NCBI RefSeq assembly: GCF_016919445.1
Contig: NZ_CP070356.1
Span: forward strand, 441,501-505,500
Direction of reading: 5' to 3'
Length of the DNA stretch: 64,000 bases
Source of the DNA: Pseudomonas sp. PDNC002
GTDB taxonomy: Bacteria > Pseudomonadota > Gammaproteobacteria > Pseudomonadales > Pseudomonadaceae
Shown: one piece after another, positions 9,038-17,794 of the stretch
How the letters are laid out: each line of letters starts with the position of its first letter
How positions within the stretch are numbered: the stretch's first letter is position 1
Notes under the pieces: model-generated
The model's database searches: none
What the model saw: the letters and a program-made list of their open reading frames with translations, nothing else
Told to the model about the DNA's origin: nothing
Position numbers and translations under genes: made by a program

Positions 9038-9907
9038 TCAGTCCTTTAACATCGTGGCGATATCGTCTGCCGTGTACAGCTTCGCGATGACCTGGTCGTT
9101 GCCGCCCTGCTTGAGATTCTGGCTATACAGGGCGATGTCCTGGGTGCCGGGCACGCTGAGGAAGTGCTCGTCGCTGTCGGAAATCTGCCGTACCGGCACG
9201 CCCGCACGCAGCGCATGCCAGTGCAGCCAGATGTCGTCGGCCTTGGGCGTAACCTGCACGAACGCCTCGCCTTCACGCTTGAGGACTTCCTGCAGCACCG
9301 CGGGATAGAGCACCCCGGAAACCCCTATGGCGAAGTTGCGCACACTGGCAGCCTTGCCCAGCTGGGTCGCCCAGCCGTGGTAGGGCTGGATCACGCCGGC
9401 TTCGATACCGATCCGCTTGGCCATGTAGCACACCACCTGCGCAGGAGTCTGCTCGTGGGCCGCCTGCAGGCCGGCAAGCCAGTCCTCGGGATAGAGCACG
9501 TCATCGTCCGCGGTCACCAGCGGCGCGGCGATTCTCTCACCCTGGACGTACGGAAAATACTTCTTGTGCGGCCCGTAATTATTGCAGCGCTTTACTTCCA
9601 GCCCACGCGCCTGAAGGCGGCGTAGCGGAGCGGGCAAATCGGCCAGCACCTTCTCCTCGTCCACCCAGAGGATCAGCCGCGAGGGCAGCAGACGTCCGGC
9701 GGCGATGGATTCGAGGGTGATGTGCACCTTGCGCAGGCGCGTGGAGTAACTGGTCAGCGACACCACCGGGCCGCCCTGCGCCACCACCTTGTGCGAGGCG
9801 AAGCGATTGGCCAGGGCGTACCTGAGCAACAGGCACTTGCGCTGCAGACGGGTGCGGTACTTGCGGACCTTGCGGGCGAGCTTCGAGCCCTCCGAGCGAC
9901 GCCCCAT
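9038..9907 (-). CDS. Glycosyltransferase of the LPS core locus
   Basis: 289-residue soluble protein with a basic N-terminus. VVSLTSYSTRLRKVHITLESI opens a GT-A-like fold, APLVTADDDVLYP is a DXD-type motif at about residues 130-140, and a C-terminal PKADDIWLHWHALRAGV may be the acceptor-side acidic motif. This pattern is found in uncharacterised bacterial glycosyltransferases of LPS or capsule loci. Its ATG overlaps the ugd stop codon (ATGA), so translation is probably coupled to ugd. That coupling hints that it could use a product of UDP-glucuronate, but this is inference only. Confidence 0.72.
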   Translation of the reverse strand: MGRRSEGSKLARKVRKYRTRLQRKCLLLRYALANRFASHKVVAQGGPVVSLTSYSTRLRKVHITLESIAAGRLLPSRLILWVDEEKVLADLPAPLRRLQARGLEVKRCNNYGPHKKYFPYVQGERIAAPLVTADDDVLYPEDWLAGLQAAHEQTPAQVVCYMAKRIGIEAGVIQPYHGWATQLGKAASVRNFAIGVSGVLYPAVLQEVLKREGEAFVQVTPKADDIWLHWHALRAGVPVRQISDSDEHFLSVPGTQDIALYSQNLKQGGNDQVIAKLYTADDIATMLKD

Positions 9908-11250
9908 CAGACGTCCTTCTCCAGCGAATCTCCGCGACCCACGGCGTAGTAGAGCAGGCCGGCGGCGCGCACTTCATCGGGGTTGTACAGGTTGCGACCA
10001 TCGACGATCACCGGGCGGCGCAGGGTCTTGGCCAGCCAGGCAAAGTCCACGGCGCGGAACTCCTTCCACTCGGTGCAGATCACCAGCACGTCGGCGCCCT
10101 CCACCACCGCTTCGCGGCTGCCGACCAGCTCGAGGTCGGCGCGCTCGCCGTACACACGACCGATCTCGTGGGACGCCACCGGATCGTAGGCGCGCACCCG
10201 GGCACCGCGCTCCCACAGGGCTTCCATCAGCACACGGCTGGGCGCTTCGCGGATGTCATCGGTATTGGGCTTGAAGGCCAGGCCCCAGACACCCACGGTC
10301 AGCCCGGCGAGGTGGCCGTCGAAGGCCTGGTCGAGCTTCTGCACCAGGATGTTCTTCTGCCGGTCGTTGACCTGCTCGACCGCGCGCAGCAATTCGGCGT
10401 CGTAGCCGATCTCCTCGGCCGTGCGCGCCAGCGCCTGCACGTCCTTCGGGAAACAGGAGCCGCCGTAGCCGCAGCCGGGGTAGATGAAGTGGTAGCCGAT
10501 GCGCGGGTCGGAACCGATCCCCAGGCGCACCTGCTCGATATCGGCCCCCACGCGCTCGGCGATGTTGGCGATCTCGTTCATGAAGCTGATCTTGGTCGCC
10601 AGCATGGCGTTGGCGGCGTACTTGGTCAGCTCGGAGGCGCGTACGCCCATGAAGAACAGCTTGTCGTGGTTGCGGTTGTACGGGGCGTAGCACTCGCGCA
10701 TCAGGGTGCGCACGTCTTCCGAATCGGTCCCGACGACGATGCGCGGGCCGCGGGTGAAGTCCTCGATCGCCGCGCCTTCCTTGAGGAATTCGGGGTTCGA
10801 GCAGACATCGAAGCGGAAATCGGTGCCGCGCTTGCCCTGCTCATCGAGCACGGCGGCGCGAACCTTGTCGGCGGTGCCGACCGGTACGGTGGACTTGTTC
10901 ACCACCACCTTGTAGCCGTCGATGTGCTGGCCAATGGTGCGCGCCACGTTGAGCACGTAGGTGAGGTCGGCGGAGCCGTTCTCGTCGGGCGGCGTGCCCA
11001 CGGCAATGAACAGCAGCGTACCGAAGGCGATGGCATCGGCCGCGTCTTCGGTAAAGCTGATGCGCCCGGCGGCGAGGTTGTTGCGCACCATGACGTCCAG
11101 GCCCGGCTCATAGATCGGGATCTGTCCCTGGCACAGCATCTGCGTGCGCTCGCTGTTGGTGTCGACGCAGATCACCTGGTGGCCGGCATCGGCCAGGCAG
11201 GCACCGGTCACCAGACCGACGTAACCGCTTCCGAAGATCGTGATTTTCAT
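9907..11250 (-). CDS. ugd: UDP-glucose 6-dehydrogenase
   Basis: 447-residue cytosolic enzyme oxidising UDP-glucose to UDP-glucuronate with two NAD+. The N-terminal Rossmann motif is [14 protein letters not shown], the substrate region [14 protein letters not shown], and the catalytic cysteine lies in [12 protein letters not shown] (about C266). The C-terminal domain has [16 protein letters not shown]. Length is normal for the family. In P. aeruginosa, UDP-glucuronate feeds Ara4N synthesis and some polysaccharides from genes at other loci. Here the gene sits between core glycosyltransferases and overlaps the next one by 4 bases, which suggests a uronic acid (or a derivative) in this strain's core, or local precursor supply for one. 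Confidence 0.95.
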   Translation of the reverse strand: MKITIFGSGYVGLVTGACLADAGHQVICVDTNSERTQMLCQGQIPIYEPGLDVMVRNNLAAGRISFTEDAADAIAFGTLLFIAVGTPPDENGSADLTYVLNVARTIGQHIDGYKVVVNKSTVPVGTADKVRAAVLDEQGKRGTDFRFDVCSNPEFLKEGAAIEDFTRGPRIVVGTDSEDVRTLMRECYAPYNRNHDKLFFMGVRASELTKYAANAMLATKISFMNEIANIAERVGADIEQVRLGIGSDPRIGYHFIYPGCGYGGSCFPKDVQALARTAEEIGYDAELLRAVEQVNDRQKNILVQKLDQAFDGHLAGLTVGVWGLAFKPNTDDIREAPSRVLMEALWERGARVRAYDPVASHEIGRVYGERADLELVGSREAVVEGADVLVICTEWKEFRAVDFAWLAKTLRRPVIVDGRNLYNPDEVRAAGLLYYAVGRGDSLEKDV

Positions 11251-11287
11251 GCTCAGACCCTGCTGTTGCGAGGTCGCCGCCCGCGCA

Positions 11288-12256
11288 TCACGCGCGGGAG
11301 AACAGCGACCCGAGCCGCCGGAACAGGCCCGGACGACTGATTCCTTGGGGATTCGGGTGAGGCAGCGCGAGAACCCGGGAGAACTCCTCGGCGCGCTGGC
11401 TCAAGCGATGCCGCTCGAACACCAGGTCATGCCCGGCGCGGGCAATGGCCTCGGCCTGCTGCGGATTGGCCAACAGCTGGCGGTACTTATCCATCAGCTC
11501 TTCGAGGGTGTCGTAATGCACTACGTTCTGCATGTCGACCAGACCGAGCAGGTCATCCTCGGTAGGCTGACGCTTGGCGACCAGCACGCAACCACAAGCC
11601 ATGGCCTCGAAGTTCTTGGCCATGTACTCGTTGAAACCGATGTCCGCACTGAGGAAGAAGCGGATGCGGTTGAGTACCGTCAGGTATTCGTCGGGATTCT
11701 CGGTGCGCAGCAGTTGCAACGGCGTCAGCTCGGTCACCTGATCGAGCAGTTCCTTGCGGCGGCCATAGACCTTGCTCTTCACCCGGCCGACGAAGGCCAG
11801 GTCGATATCCCGCGGCAGGCCCAGGTCGCTGAGCTGGCGATCGTCGAAGGCCTTGGCGACGAAATGCGCGTTGACGTCCTGCTTGGCGAAATAGGCGCGT
11901 ACCGACTCGCTGGTGTAGATCACCGGCGCGCCCTGGAGCGAATGGAAGAAACGCAGGAACTTGCCGTAGAACTTACTCTCGCCCATGAACTCCTGGTACG
12001 CGTCCTCCTCGTAGTACACCAGCCCTGGCAAGGCGCGCACGCTATCGAAGGCGTGCGCGGCGCGGCGCAGGGGGATGTCGAAGAGGACCCGTTCGTACCC
12101 GCTGGTGTCCAGGTTGGCCAGGGTACGCGGCAGGTCGCGGATCTCCTCCTTGCTCAGCTTGATCATCCGCGAACCGGGGTTCAGGGCGATCAGGCCTTCG
12201 TAGAGGGTGTCCAGCGAGCGCGCGCGCTCCTGCCGGTTGATGATCAGAACACGCAT
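11288..12256 (-). CDS. Glycosyltransferase, CgeB/GT1_2-like (Ssg-like)
   Basis: 322-residue GT-B-like protein. The C-terminal half has [28 protein letters not shown], the nucleotide-sugar-binding signature of Glyco_trans_1_2/CgeB-type enzymes, and then a typical [31 protein letters not shown] tail. It resembles the Pseudomonas 'cell surface-sugar' glycosyltransferase Ssg (PA5001), which affects LPS, motility and phage sensitivity, but I cannot confirm orthology, so no symbol is given. It starts at ATG 12254-12256, 16 bp after the carbamoyltransferase, and is followed 37 bp later by ugd. Confidence 0.78.
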   Translation of the reverse strand: MRVLIINRQERARSLDTLYEGLIALNPGSRMIKLSKEEIRDLPRTLANLDTSGYERVLFDIPLRRAAHAFDSVRALPGLVYYEEDAYQEFMGESKFYGKFLRFFHSLQGAPVIYTSESVRAYFAKQDVNAHFVAKAFDDRQLSDLGLPRDIDLAFVGRVKSKVYGRRKELLDQVTELTPLQLLRTENPDEYLTVLNRIRFFLSADIGFNEYMAKNFEAMACGCVLVAKRQPTEDDLLGLVDMQNVVHYDTLEELMDKYRQLLANPQQAEAIARAGHDLVFERHRLSQRAEEFSRVLALPHPNPQGISRPGLFRRLGSLFSRA

Positions 12257-12272
12257 GCTGGCGCTCCGCCGG

Positions 12273-14012
12273 TCACTGCACGCCGTCCTTTACCACGAGG
12301 ATGTCCTGCATGATCAGGTATTGCAGGTCCGATCCGTAGAACATGTTCAGCGCGTCGGTCGGCGAGCAAACCATCGGCTCGCCACGGCGGTTCAGCGAGG
12401 TATTGAGCGCCACGCCGTTGCCGGTGAGCTTTTCCAGCTCCTTCATCATGTCGTAGTAGCGCGGGTTGAACTCGCGCTTGAGGACCTGGGCGCGGGAGGT
12501 GCCGTCTTCATGGACGACTTCCGGCACGCGGGTCTTCCACTCTTCGTTGACTTCGAAGGTGAAGGTCATGAAAGGCGCCGGGTGGTCGATCTTGAACATC
12601 TGCGGGCCGACGGTATCCAGCATCGACGGGCAGAAGGGCCTCCAGCGCTCGCGGAACTTGATCTGCGCGTTGATGCGATCGGCCACGCCGGCAATGCTCG
12701 GGCAACCGATGATCGAACGACCGCCGAGGGCGCGCGGACCGAACTCCAGGCGACCCTGGAACCAGGCCACCGGATTGCCTTCGACCAGCACCTTGGCGAT
12801 GTGCTCGGGCACGTTGTCGATCTTGCGCCATTGCGGCTTGGCTTCGTGGCGGGCGCAGGCGGCGATGACGTCTTCGTTGCTGTATTCCGGGCCGAGGTAG
12901 ACGTGCTCCATCTTCTCGACCGGCACGCCGCGCTCCCAGGATACGTACGCAGCGGCGCCAACGGCGGTGCCGGCGTCGCTGGCCGCGGGCTGCACGTACA
13001 GCTCCTTGACCTCGGGACGGGCGATGATCTTCTGGTTGAGCTTGACGTTCAGCGCGCAGCCGCCGGCGAAGGCGATCTTGCCGGTCTCGCGGATGATGTC
13101 GCCCAGGTAGTAATCCATCATCTCCAGCGCCAGCTTCTCGAACAGGGCCTGGATGCTGGCGGCGTAGTGGATGTACGGATCGTCGGCGATGTCGCCTTCA
13201 CGTTTCGGGCCGAGCCACTCGATCAGCTTGGGCGAGAAGTAGTAGCCCTTGCCCTTTTCCTTGTAGCGACGGAAGCCGATGACGTTGGCGTAGTCGGTGT
13301 TGATGATCAGCTCGCCGTTCTCGAACTTGGCGAGGCGGGAGAAATCGTACTTGCTGGCGTCGCCGTAGGGCGCCATGCCCATGACCTTGAACTCGCCGTC
13401 GAGCATGTCGAAGCCGAGGTATTCGGTCAGCGCACCGTACAGGCCACCCAGGGAGTCCGGATCGTAGAACTCCTTGATCTTGTGGATCTTGCCGTTCTCG
13501 CCGTAGCCGAAGAAGGTGGTGGCGTACTCGCCCTTGCCGTCGATCCCGAGGATCGCCGTCTTCTCCTTGAAGCCCGAGCAGTGGTAGGCGCTGGAGGCGT
13601 GGGCCAGGTGGTGCTCGACCGGCTGGATCTTGGTCTTCTTCAGATCGAAGCCGAGCTGCTGCAGGCACCACTGGATGCGCTTGTAGTAGCGGTGGTAGCG
13701 GCGGTTGCCGAGCAGGATGGCGTCCAGCGCGCGGTCCGGCGCGTAGGCGTAGCGCTTGGCGTAGTGCCAGCGGGCCTTGTCGAAGATGCTGATGGGGGCG
13801 AAGGGAATGGCCACCACGTCAACGTCGGACGGCTTGATGCCAGCCTGCTCCAGGCAGAACTTGGCCGACTCGTAGGGCATGCGGTTCTTCGCGTGCTTGT
13901 CGCGGACGAAGCGCTCTTCTTCGACGGCCGCGACCAGCTTGCCGTCGATGTACAGGGCGGCGGAAGGGTCATGGCTTACGGCGCCGGACAGGCCGAGGAT
14001 GGTCAATGCCAC
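12273..14012 (-). CDS. Carbamoyltransferase of LPS core heptose (PA5005-like)
   Basis: 579-residue NodU/CmcH/TobZ-family O-carbamoyltransferase. The N-terminal YrdC-unrelated ATPase-like (Kae1-like) domain starts ILGLSGAVSHDPSAALYIDG and carries HHLAHASSAYHCSGF and GIDGKGEY; the C-terminal domain has RLEFGPRALGGRSII and LNTSLNRRGEPMVCSPTDAL. It uses carbamoyl phosphate and ATP. In P. aeruginosa the equivalent gene carbamoylates the second heptose of the inner core. The start is GTG 14010-14012 with AGAGG upstream, 5 bp after the preceding stop. Assignment of the enzyme family is firm; the heptose target is inferred from locus position. Confidence 0.9.
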   Translation of the reverse strand: MALTILGLSGAVSHDPSAALYIDGKLVAAVEEERFVRDKHAKNRMPYESAKFCLEQAGIKPSDVDVVAIPFAPISIFDKARWHYAKRYAYAPDRALDAILLGNRRYHRYYKRIQWCLQQLGFDLKKTKIQPVEHHLAHASSAYHCSGFKEKTAILGIDGKGEYATTFFGYGENGKIHKIKEFYDPDSLGGLYGALTEYLGFDMLDGEFKVMGMAPYGDASKYDFSRLAKFENGELIINTDYANVIGFRRYKEKGKGYYFSPKLIEWLGPKREGDIADDPYIHYAASIQALFEKLALEMMDYYLGDIIRETGKIAFAGGCALNVKLNQKIIARPEVKELYVQPAASDAGTAVGAAAYVSWERGVPVEKMEHVYLGPEYSNEDVIAACARHEAKPQWRKIDNVPEHIAKVLVEGNPVAWFQGRLEFGPRALGGRSIIGCPSIAGVADRINAQIKFRERWRPFCPSMLDTVGPQMFKIDHPAPFMTFTFEVNEEWKTRVPEVVHEDGTSRAQVLKREFNPRYYDMMKELEKLTGNGVALNTSLNRRGEPMVCSPTDALNMFYGSDLQYLIMQDILVVKDGVQ

Positions 14013-14017
14013 AGGGT

Positions 14018-15505
14018 CTAGCCTCTTTCATCTGGGCGGGTGCCGGGCACCCGCGGTAAACGTTCGTCGAGCAGCCGGTGCAGTGCGCTGCCCTCTGGCC
14101 AGTTGCGCAGGAAGCGCGCACGGTCGCGGGCATAGGCGCGGGCGAAGCTCACTTCTCGCGAGTGGCGCTGCATGGCATCGAGGTCGATCAACGACCACTG
14201 CCCGCCTTCGCCCTGCTCCTGCCAGAACAGGTTGTGCCCTTTCAGGTCGCCGTGGCTGATGCGCTCGCGCACCAGCGCCGCGAACAGTCTGTCCAGGGCC
14301 ACAAGATCCGTTTCCGGCGGCAGGCCGCCCCCCTCCGGTTGATCCAGGTAGGGTTTGAAACGGGCGATTATATCCTGACCCGCCAGGTAATCGGTAATCA
14401 GGAAGGCCGGGCCGCGCAGCCACAGCCAGCGGCGCTCGATGACCGCCAGCGGCCTTGGCGTGGCGATGCCGAGGAAGTCCAGGCGGTTGCCCTCGCGCCA
14501 GGAGGCCCAGGCGCGGCTCGGGCGCCAGAAACGCTTGAACCAGTGCAGCAGGTTCTTGATGTTGTAACGCTTGATGACCAGCGGCCGGCCGTTCACCTCG
14601 ACCTTGGCGACTGTCGCCGCACCGCCGGTCTTGTAAATATGGCCCTTGGCAATGAAGGCGTCAGGGTCGGCCAGCAGCGGCTGCAGGCCTTCCTCCTGCT
14701 CGCGGCGCACCGCGCGCAGGCCGAACGGCCCCTTGAACACGCTGAACAGACTGCAATCGCGGGCGATCTTCTTCATCAGGTCGCCGACGCGCCAGCGTCG
14801 AACCTTGGCGATTTCCTTCTGCAGGGCTTCCAGCGGCAGCGCGTGCTCGCCATTGGCCAGCAGGTAGTGGATCAGCAGCTCTTCGAGGAAAGGATCGAGA
14901 CTGGCCGGCAACTGGGCGAAGAACACGCCGAGGTTCTCCAGCACGTGCTTGCGCGACAACGGCTGGCCGGGCGTCTCGGCACGGATGCCGGCGCCATCGA
15001 TGAGGTACAGCTTGCCGTCATGGCGCAGCAGGTTGTCCAGGTGCAGGTCTTCCTGCCACAAGCCCTTGGCGTGCAACTGGGCGATGGCGGTCAGCGCCTC
15101 GGCAATGACCACGGTCTGCCCGTCGGACAGCAGTGGCTCGCCCTCCACGGCGCGCCAGGCGTCCCACAGGCTCTGGGCGTTGTCGAGGAACTCGAAGAGC
15201 AACCAGCCGCCCTCGCCGTCCTTGAGGCCGTCGGCCAGCAACGCCGGCGTGGTCAGGCCCTGCTCGGCCAGCAGACGCACACCTTCGCGCTCGCGCTGAA
15301 AGTGCCGGGCGGCCTTGCCGCCAACCAGCAGCTTGGCCAGCACCGGGCGGCCGCGCCAATTGGCCGCACCGACATAGCGCTGGCCGGGCAGTACGCGCAA
15401 CAGGCTGTCCAGGCGCAATTCGGCCGCACCGGCGCCATCCTCCAGCTCGATGCGCAGGGGCAGCGATGGCGTGCGACCGGTATCGCGCAGGGCGGACAAC
15501 CTCAT
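14018..15505 (-). CDS. Tandem kinase-like LPS core protein (PA5006-like)
   Basis: 495-residue protein with two kinase-like lobes in series. The first has ERE...LLFEFLDNAQ, the loop WQEDLHLDNLL and LIDGAG (about residues 150-205). The second has KRYNIKN, ITDYLAG, HGDLKGHNLFW and LIDLDAM (about residues 330-470). Both loops keep the catalytic Asp and the metal-binding Asn, unlike wapQ. It belongs to the group of LPS heptose kinase-related proteins next to waaP; its phosphate acceptor is not known. The start is ATG 15503-15505, overlapping the wapQ stop as ATGA; a longer open frame upstream is a shadow of wapQ. Confidence 0.85.
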   Translation of the reverse strand: MRLSALRDTGRTPSLPLRIELEDGAGAAELRLDSLLRVLPGQRYVGAANWRGRPVLAKLLVGGKAARHFQREREGVRLLAEQGLTTPALLADGLKDGEGGWLLFEFLDNAQSLWDAWRAVEGEPLLSDGQTVVIAEALTAIAQLHAKGLWQEDLHLDNLLRHDGKLYLIDGAGIRAETPGQPLSRKHVLENLGVFFAQLPASLDPFLEELLIHYLLANGEHALPLEALQKEIAKVRRWRVGDLMKKIARDCSLFSVFKGPFGLRAVRREQEEGLQPLLADPDAFIAKGHIYKTGGAATVAKVEVNGRPLVIKRYNIKNLLHWFKRFWRPSRAWASWREGNRLDFLGIATPRPLAVIERRWLWLRGPAFLITDYLAGQDIIARFKPYLDQPEGGGLPPETDLVALDRLFAALVRERISHGDLKGHNLFWQEQGEGGQWSLIDLDAMQRHSREVSFARAYARDRARFLRNWPEGSALHRLLDERLPRVPGTRPDERG

Positions 15506-16257
15506 GCGCGGTTTTCCTTCTTCTTGCGGCGCGCGCCCAGGCGGCGATACCAGTCGTCGACCTCCGGACCACTGGACGCCGTACCGAGATAGGCCGCCAG
15601 CAGGTTGCGCACGTCGGTCTCGTTCCAGTCCGGCGCGCGGCGCAGCAGCGGCTCCAGATCGCGCACGCGGTCGCGTTGGCCGAACCACAGCGGGCGGGTC
15701 TTCTCCAGGTCGATCAGGGTCGCCTCGAAGGCGTCGTCGGTCTCGCGCAGGAAAATGTGCTTGGGATAGAAGCAACCGTGCATCTGCCCGGCCTCGTGCA
15801 GGCGGCGGGCAAGCATGCCGCACGCGCGCAGGATCGCCTGGCGACGCTCGGCGGGCAGGTTCGACCAGCCCTGCAGCAGGCTGTCCAGGTCACGCCAGCC
15901 TTCCAGGGCGCGGGTCATCAGGATCGCCCGGCGCTCGCCGCCCACCTGCCGCGCGCCGAAGAAGGCCGCCTGCATCGAGGGAATGCCGAGCTGGTGGTAG
16001 CGCTGGATGTTGCGGAACTCGCGGCTGAAGGTCGGCTCACCGAGCGGGCGCTTCAGGCTGCGCGTCAGGTGGTTGCTCTGCCGCTTGAGGTAGTAGGCGG
16101 TGCCATCCAGCTCCAGACGGTAGACGCTGCTCCAGCCACCACGCTCGGTGTTGGGCTCGTCCACGGCCTCCAGCTGCAGGTCCCACAGGGCATCGAAATC
16201 GGCCAGGGCGTTGCGTTCGAGCAGGGCCTGGTCGTCGCTGGCGATGAAATCCTTCAC
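15502..16257 (-). CDS. wapQ: WapQ-like LPS core kinase-fold protein
   Basis: 251-residue protein related to heptose kinases (PA5007/WapQ). The N-lobe has VYRLELDGTAYYLKRQSNH with the ATP-lysine, then MTRALEGWRDLD as hinge. The expected catalytic loop reads MHGCFYPKHIFLRE followed by ATLIDLEKTR. A cysteine occupies the place of the usual catalytic Asp in HGD, while the DFG-like Asp in LIDLEK is present. It may work with altered chemistry or as a scaffold. The start is GTG 16255-16257, overlapping the upstream stop by 4 bases. It lies in the tightly coupled waaP-wapP-wapQ series that phosphorylates inner-core heptoses. Confidence 0.87.
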   Translation of the reverse strand: MKDFIASDDQALLERNALADFDALWDLQLEAVDEPNTERGGWSSVYRLELDGTAYYLKRQSNHLTRSLKRPLGEPTFSREFRNIQRYHQLGIPSMQAAFFGARQVGGERRAILMTRALEGWRDLDSLLQGWSNLPAERRQAILRACGMLARRLHEAGQMHGCFYPKHIFLRETDDAFEATLIDLEKTRPLWFGQRDRVRDLEPLLRRAPDWNETDVRNLLAAYLGTASSGPEVDDWYRRLGARRKKKENRA

Positions 16258-16988
16258 TCGCGTCCCTCGAAGAAATGAACGATGTGGCGGATGCGCTTCT
16301 TGTCCGAAGCGTTCAGGCGCTCGCGCCGACGGTACAACAGGTAGAAGCGCAGCCGCTGGGTAGCGGACAGCTGGCGCTTGGCGACCTTGTCGAGGGTCGC
16401 CAGGTCCTTGGTGATGCGGTAGCGCAGCATGAAGCCGATCCAGAAGTCGCCGATGGGGCAATCGATGAAGTACACCGTGCCCTCGCCATCGACCAGGACG
16501 TTGCGCCACTTCAGGTCGTTGTGGGTGAAGTGGTGGTCATGCATGGTCCGTGTGTAGCTGGCCAGTTGGCGCATGACGTGCTCGACCCAGGCACGATCCT
16601 TCAGACGCGGGTCGCGCTTCTTCGCCAGATGGGCCAGGTCAACGGTATCCACCAGCTCGCGCGTGATCAGCGCGCCACGCTTGAGCGCGCCATGCTCTCG
16701 CTCCAGGCCATGGGCAACCACGTCGGCGGTGGGAATGCCCCATTTGGCGAACTGCTTGAGGTTCTGCCACTCGGCCTTCACGCGCGGACGCGACAGGTAA
16801 CGCCGAAAGCCCTTGCCCGGCTTGCGATAGCGTTTGACGTAGTAGCGCACACCGTCGCGCTCCACGCGTACGACGTCGGACATCGCATCCTTGGTGATGC
16901 GCTCGCCTTCGAGGGCGAACACGGCATCCAGGCTGCCGAAATCGGCGGCGAGATGCTGGTAGTCGGCTTCGAGTACCCAGCCGGCCAT
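16254..16988 (-). CDS. wapP: WapP-like LPS core heptose kinase
   Basis: 244-residue protein related to PA5008/WapP. It has the N-lobe lysine region VRYYVKRYRKPG, the catalytic loop HHFTHNDLKWRNVLV and the metal-binding FIDCPIGDFW, so the kinase motifs are complete. It probably phosphorylates heptose in the inner core together with WaaP. The start is ATG 16986-16988, overlapping the waaP stop codon as ATGA. The longer upstream frame runs antisense-like through waaP and was rejected. The protein is cytoplasmic, with no signal peptide. Confidence 0.88.
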   Translation of the reverse strand: MAGWVLEADYQHLAADFGSLDAVFALEGERITKDAMSDVVRVERDGVRYYVKRYRKPGKGFRRYLSRPRVKAEWQNLKQFAKWGIPTADVVAHGLEREHGALKRGALITRELVDTVDLAHLAKKRDPRLKDRAWVEHVMRQLASYTRTMHDHHFTHNDLKWRNVLVDGEGTVYFIDCPIGDFWIGFMLRYRITKDLATLDKVAKRQLSATQRLRFYLLYRRRERLNASDKKRIRHIVHFFEGRE

Positions 16989-17794
16989 CAGAGCAGGTCT
17001 CCGTATCGTTGTTTGCGGTCGTAGAGCTTGGCCGCCTTGCGCTCCATCCACGCCAGCAGCGCGGCTTCTTCGCGGAGGATGTCACGCAGGGGCCGCTGGA
17101 AGTAACCGCGCAGGAAACGCAGTTTGTCACGGCGTGTGAGGCCGATATCCAGCGCGGAGAAATACAGCGCCGCGAGGTCCTTGTTGCGCCAGCGGCGCGG
17201 CGTGGCGGCACGGGTCTGGGCGCGGTGCAGGTCGATCACCGACAGGCGCAGGTCGTCAGCGCTCACCGGGCGATCGGTATGCAGGAGGAAGTGGCAGATG
17301 TAGCAATCGCGGTGGTTCACGCCAGCGCGGTGCATGGTGCCGACCATCTTCGCCACCTCGGCGATCAGCGCGCGCTTGAGGCGCGGCTCGGGCGGCGTCT
17401 GCAGCCAATCGAGGGAGAAGACTTCCAGGTCGATGGTCGGCGCCAGTTCCTCGGTGACGATGAACGAATGCTGGCTGGCCGGATTGCCGCCGCGCTCGCC
17501 GTAGGCCACCGAGGTCATGGTCGCTACACCAGCCTGGTGCAGGCGCTCCAGGGCGCGCTGCTCCTGGCCCGCGCCAAGCACCGGGAGCTTGGCGCTGAAC
17601 AGGTTTTTGACGATCTCGCCCCAGCCGATGCCACGGTGAATCTTGACGAAGAATCCGCGCCCGTCGACTTCGGTGCGCAGCGTGCGGCGGCCTTCCAACT
17701 CGCGGTAGACCTTGCCCTGCAGGCGCTCGACTTCGGCGAACGGGTCCTTGCCGGCCCAGAGGGTCTTGAAGGGCTCGTGCAGTTCGAGCTTCAT
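16988..17794 (-). CDS. waaP: LPS core heptose(I) kinase WaaP
   Basis: 268-residue cytoplasmic kinase that phosphorylates O4 of the first inner-core heptose, essential for outer-membrane assembly in P. aeruginosa. Visible motifs: ATP-lysine region FFVKIHRGIGWGEIVKNLF, hinge VTEELAPTIDLE, catalytic loop NHRDCYICHFLL with Asp at residue 163 (the position known as catalytic in P. aeruginosa WaaP), and LSVIDLHRAQ. Its length matches the known protein exactly. The ATG overlaps the waaG stop by 4 bases. Confidence 0.95.
   Translation of the reverse strand: MKLELHEPFKTLWAGKDPFAEVERLQGKVYRELEGRRTLRTEVDGRGFFVKIHRGIGWGEIVKNLFSAKLPVLGAGQEQRALERLHQAGVATMTSVAYGERGGNPASQHSFIVTEELAPTIDLEVFSLDWLQTPPEPRLKRALIAEVAKMVGTMHRAGVNHRDCYICHFLLHTDRPVSADDLRLSVIDLHRAQTRAATPRRWRNKDLAALYFSALDIGLTRRDKLRFLRGYFQRPLRDILREEAALLAWMERKAAKLYDRKQRYGDLL

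Noticed and set aside
15506-15823. Upstream extension of the double-kinase gene
   Set aside because: It is Arg/Pro-rich, lies wholly inside wapQ in another frame, and the ATGA overlap at 15502-15505 gives a better start.
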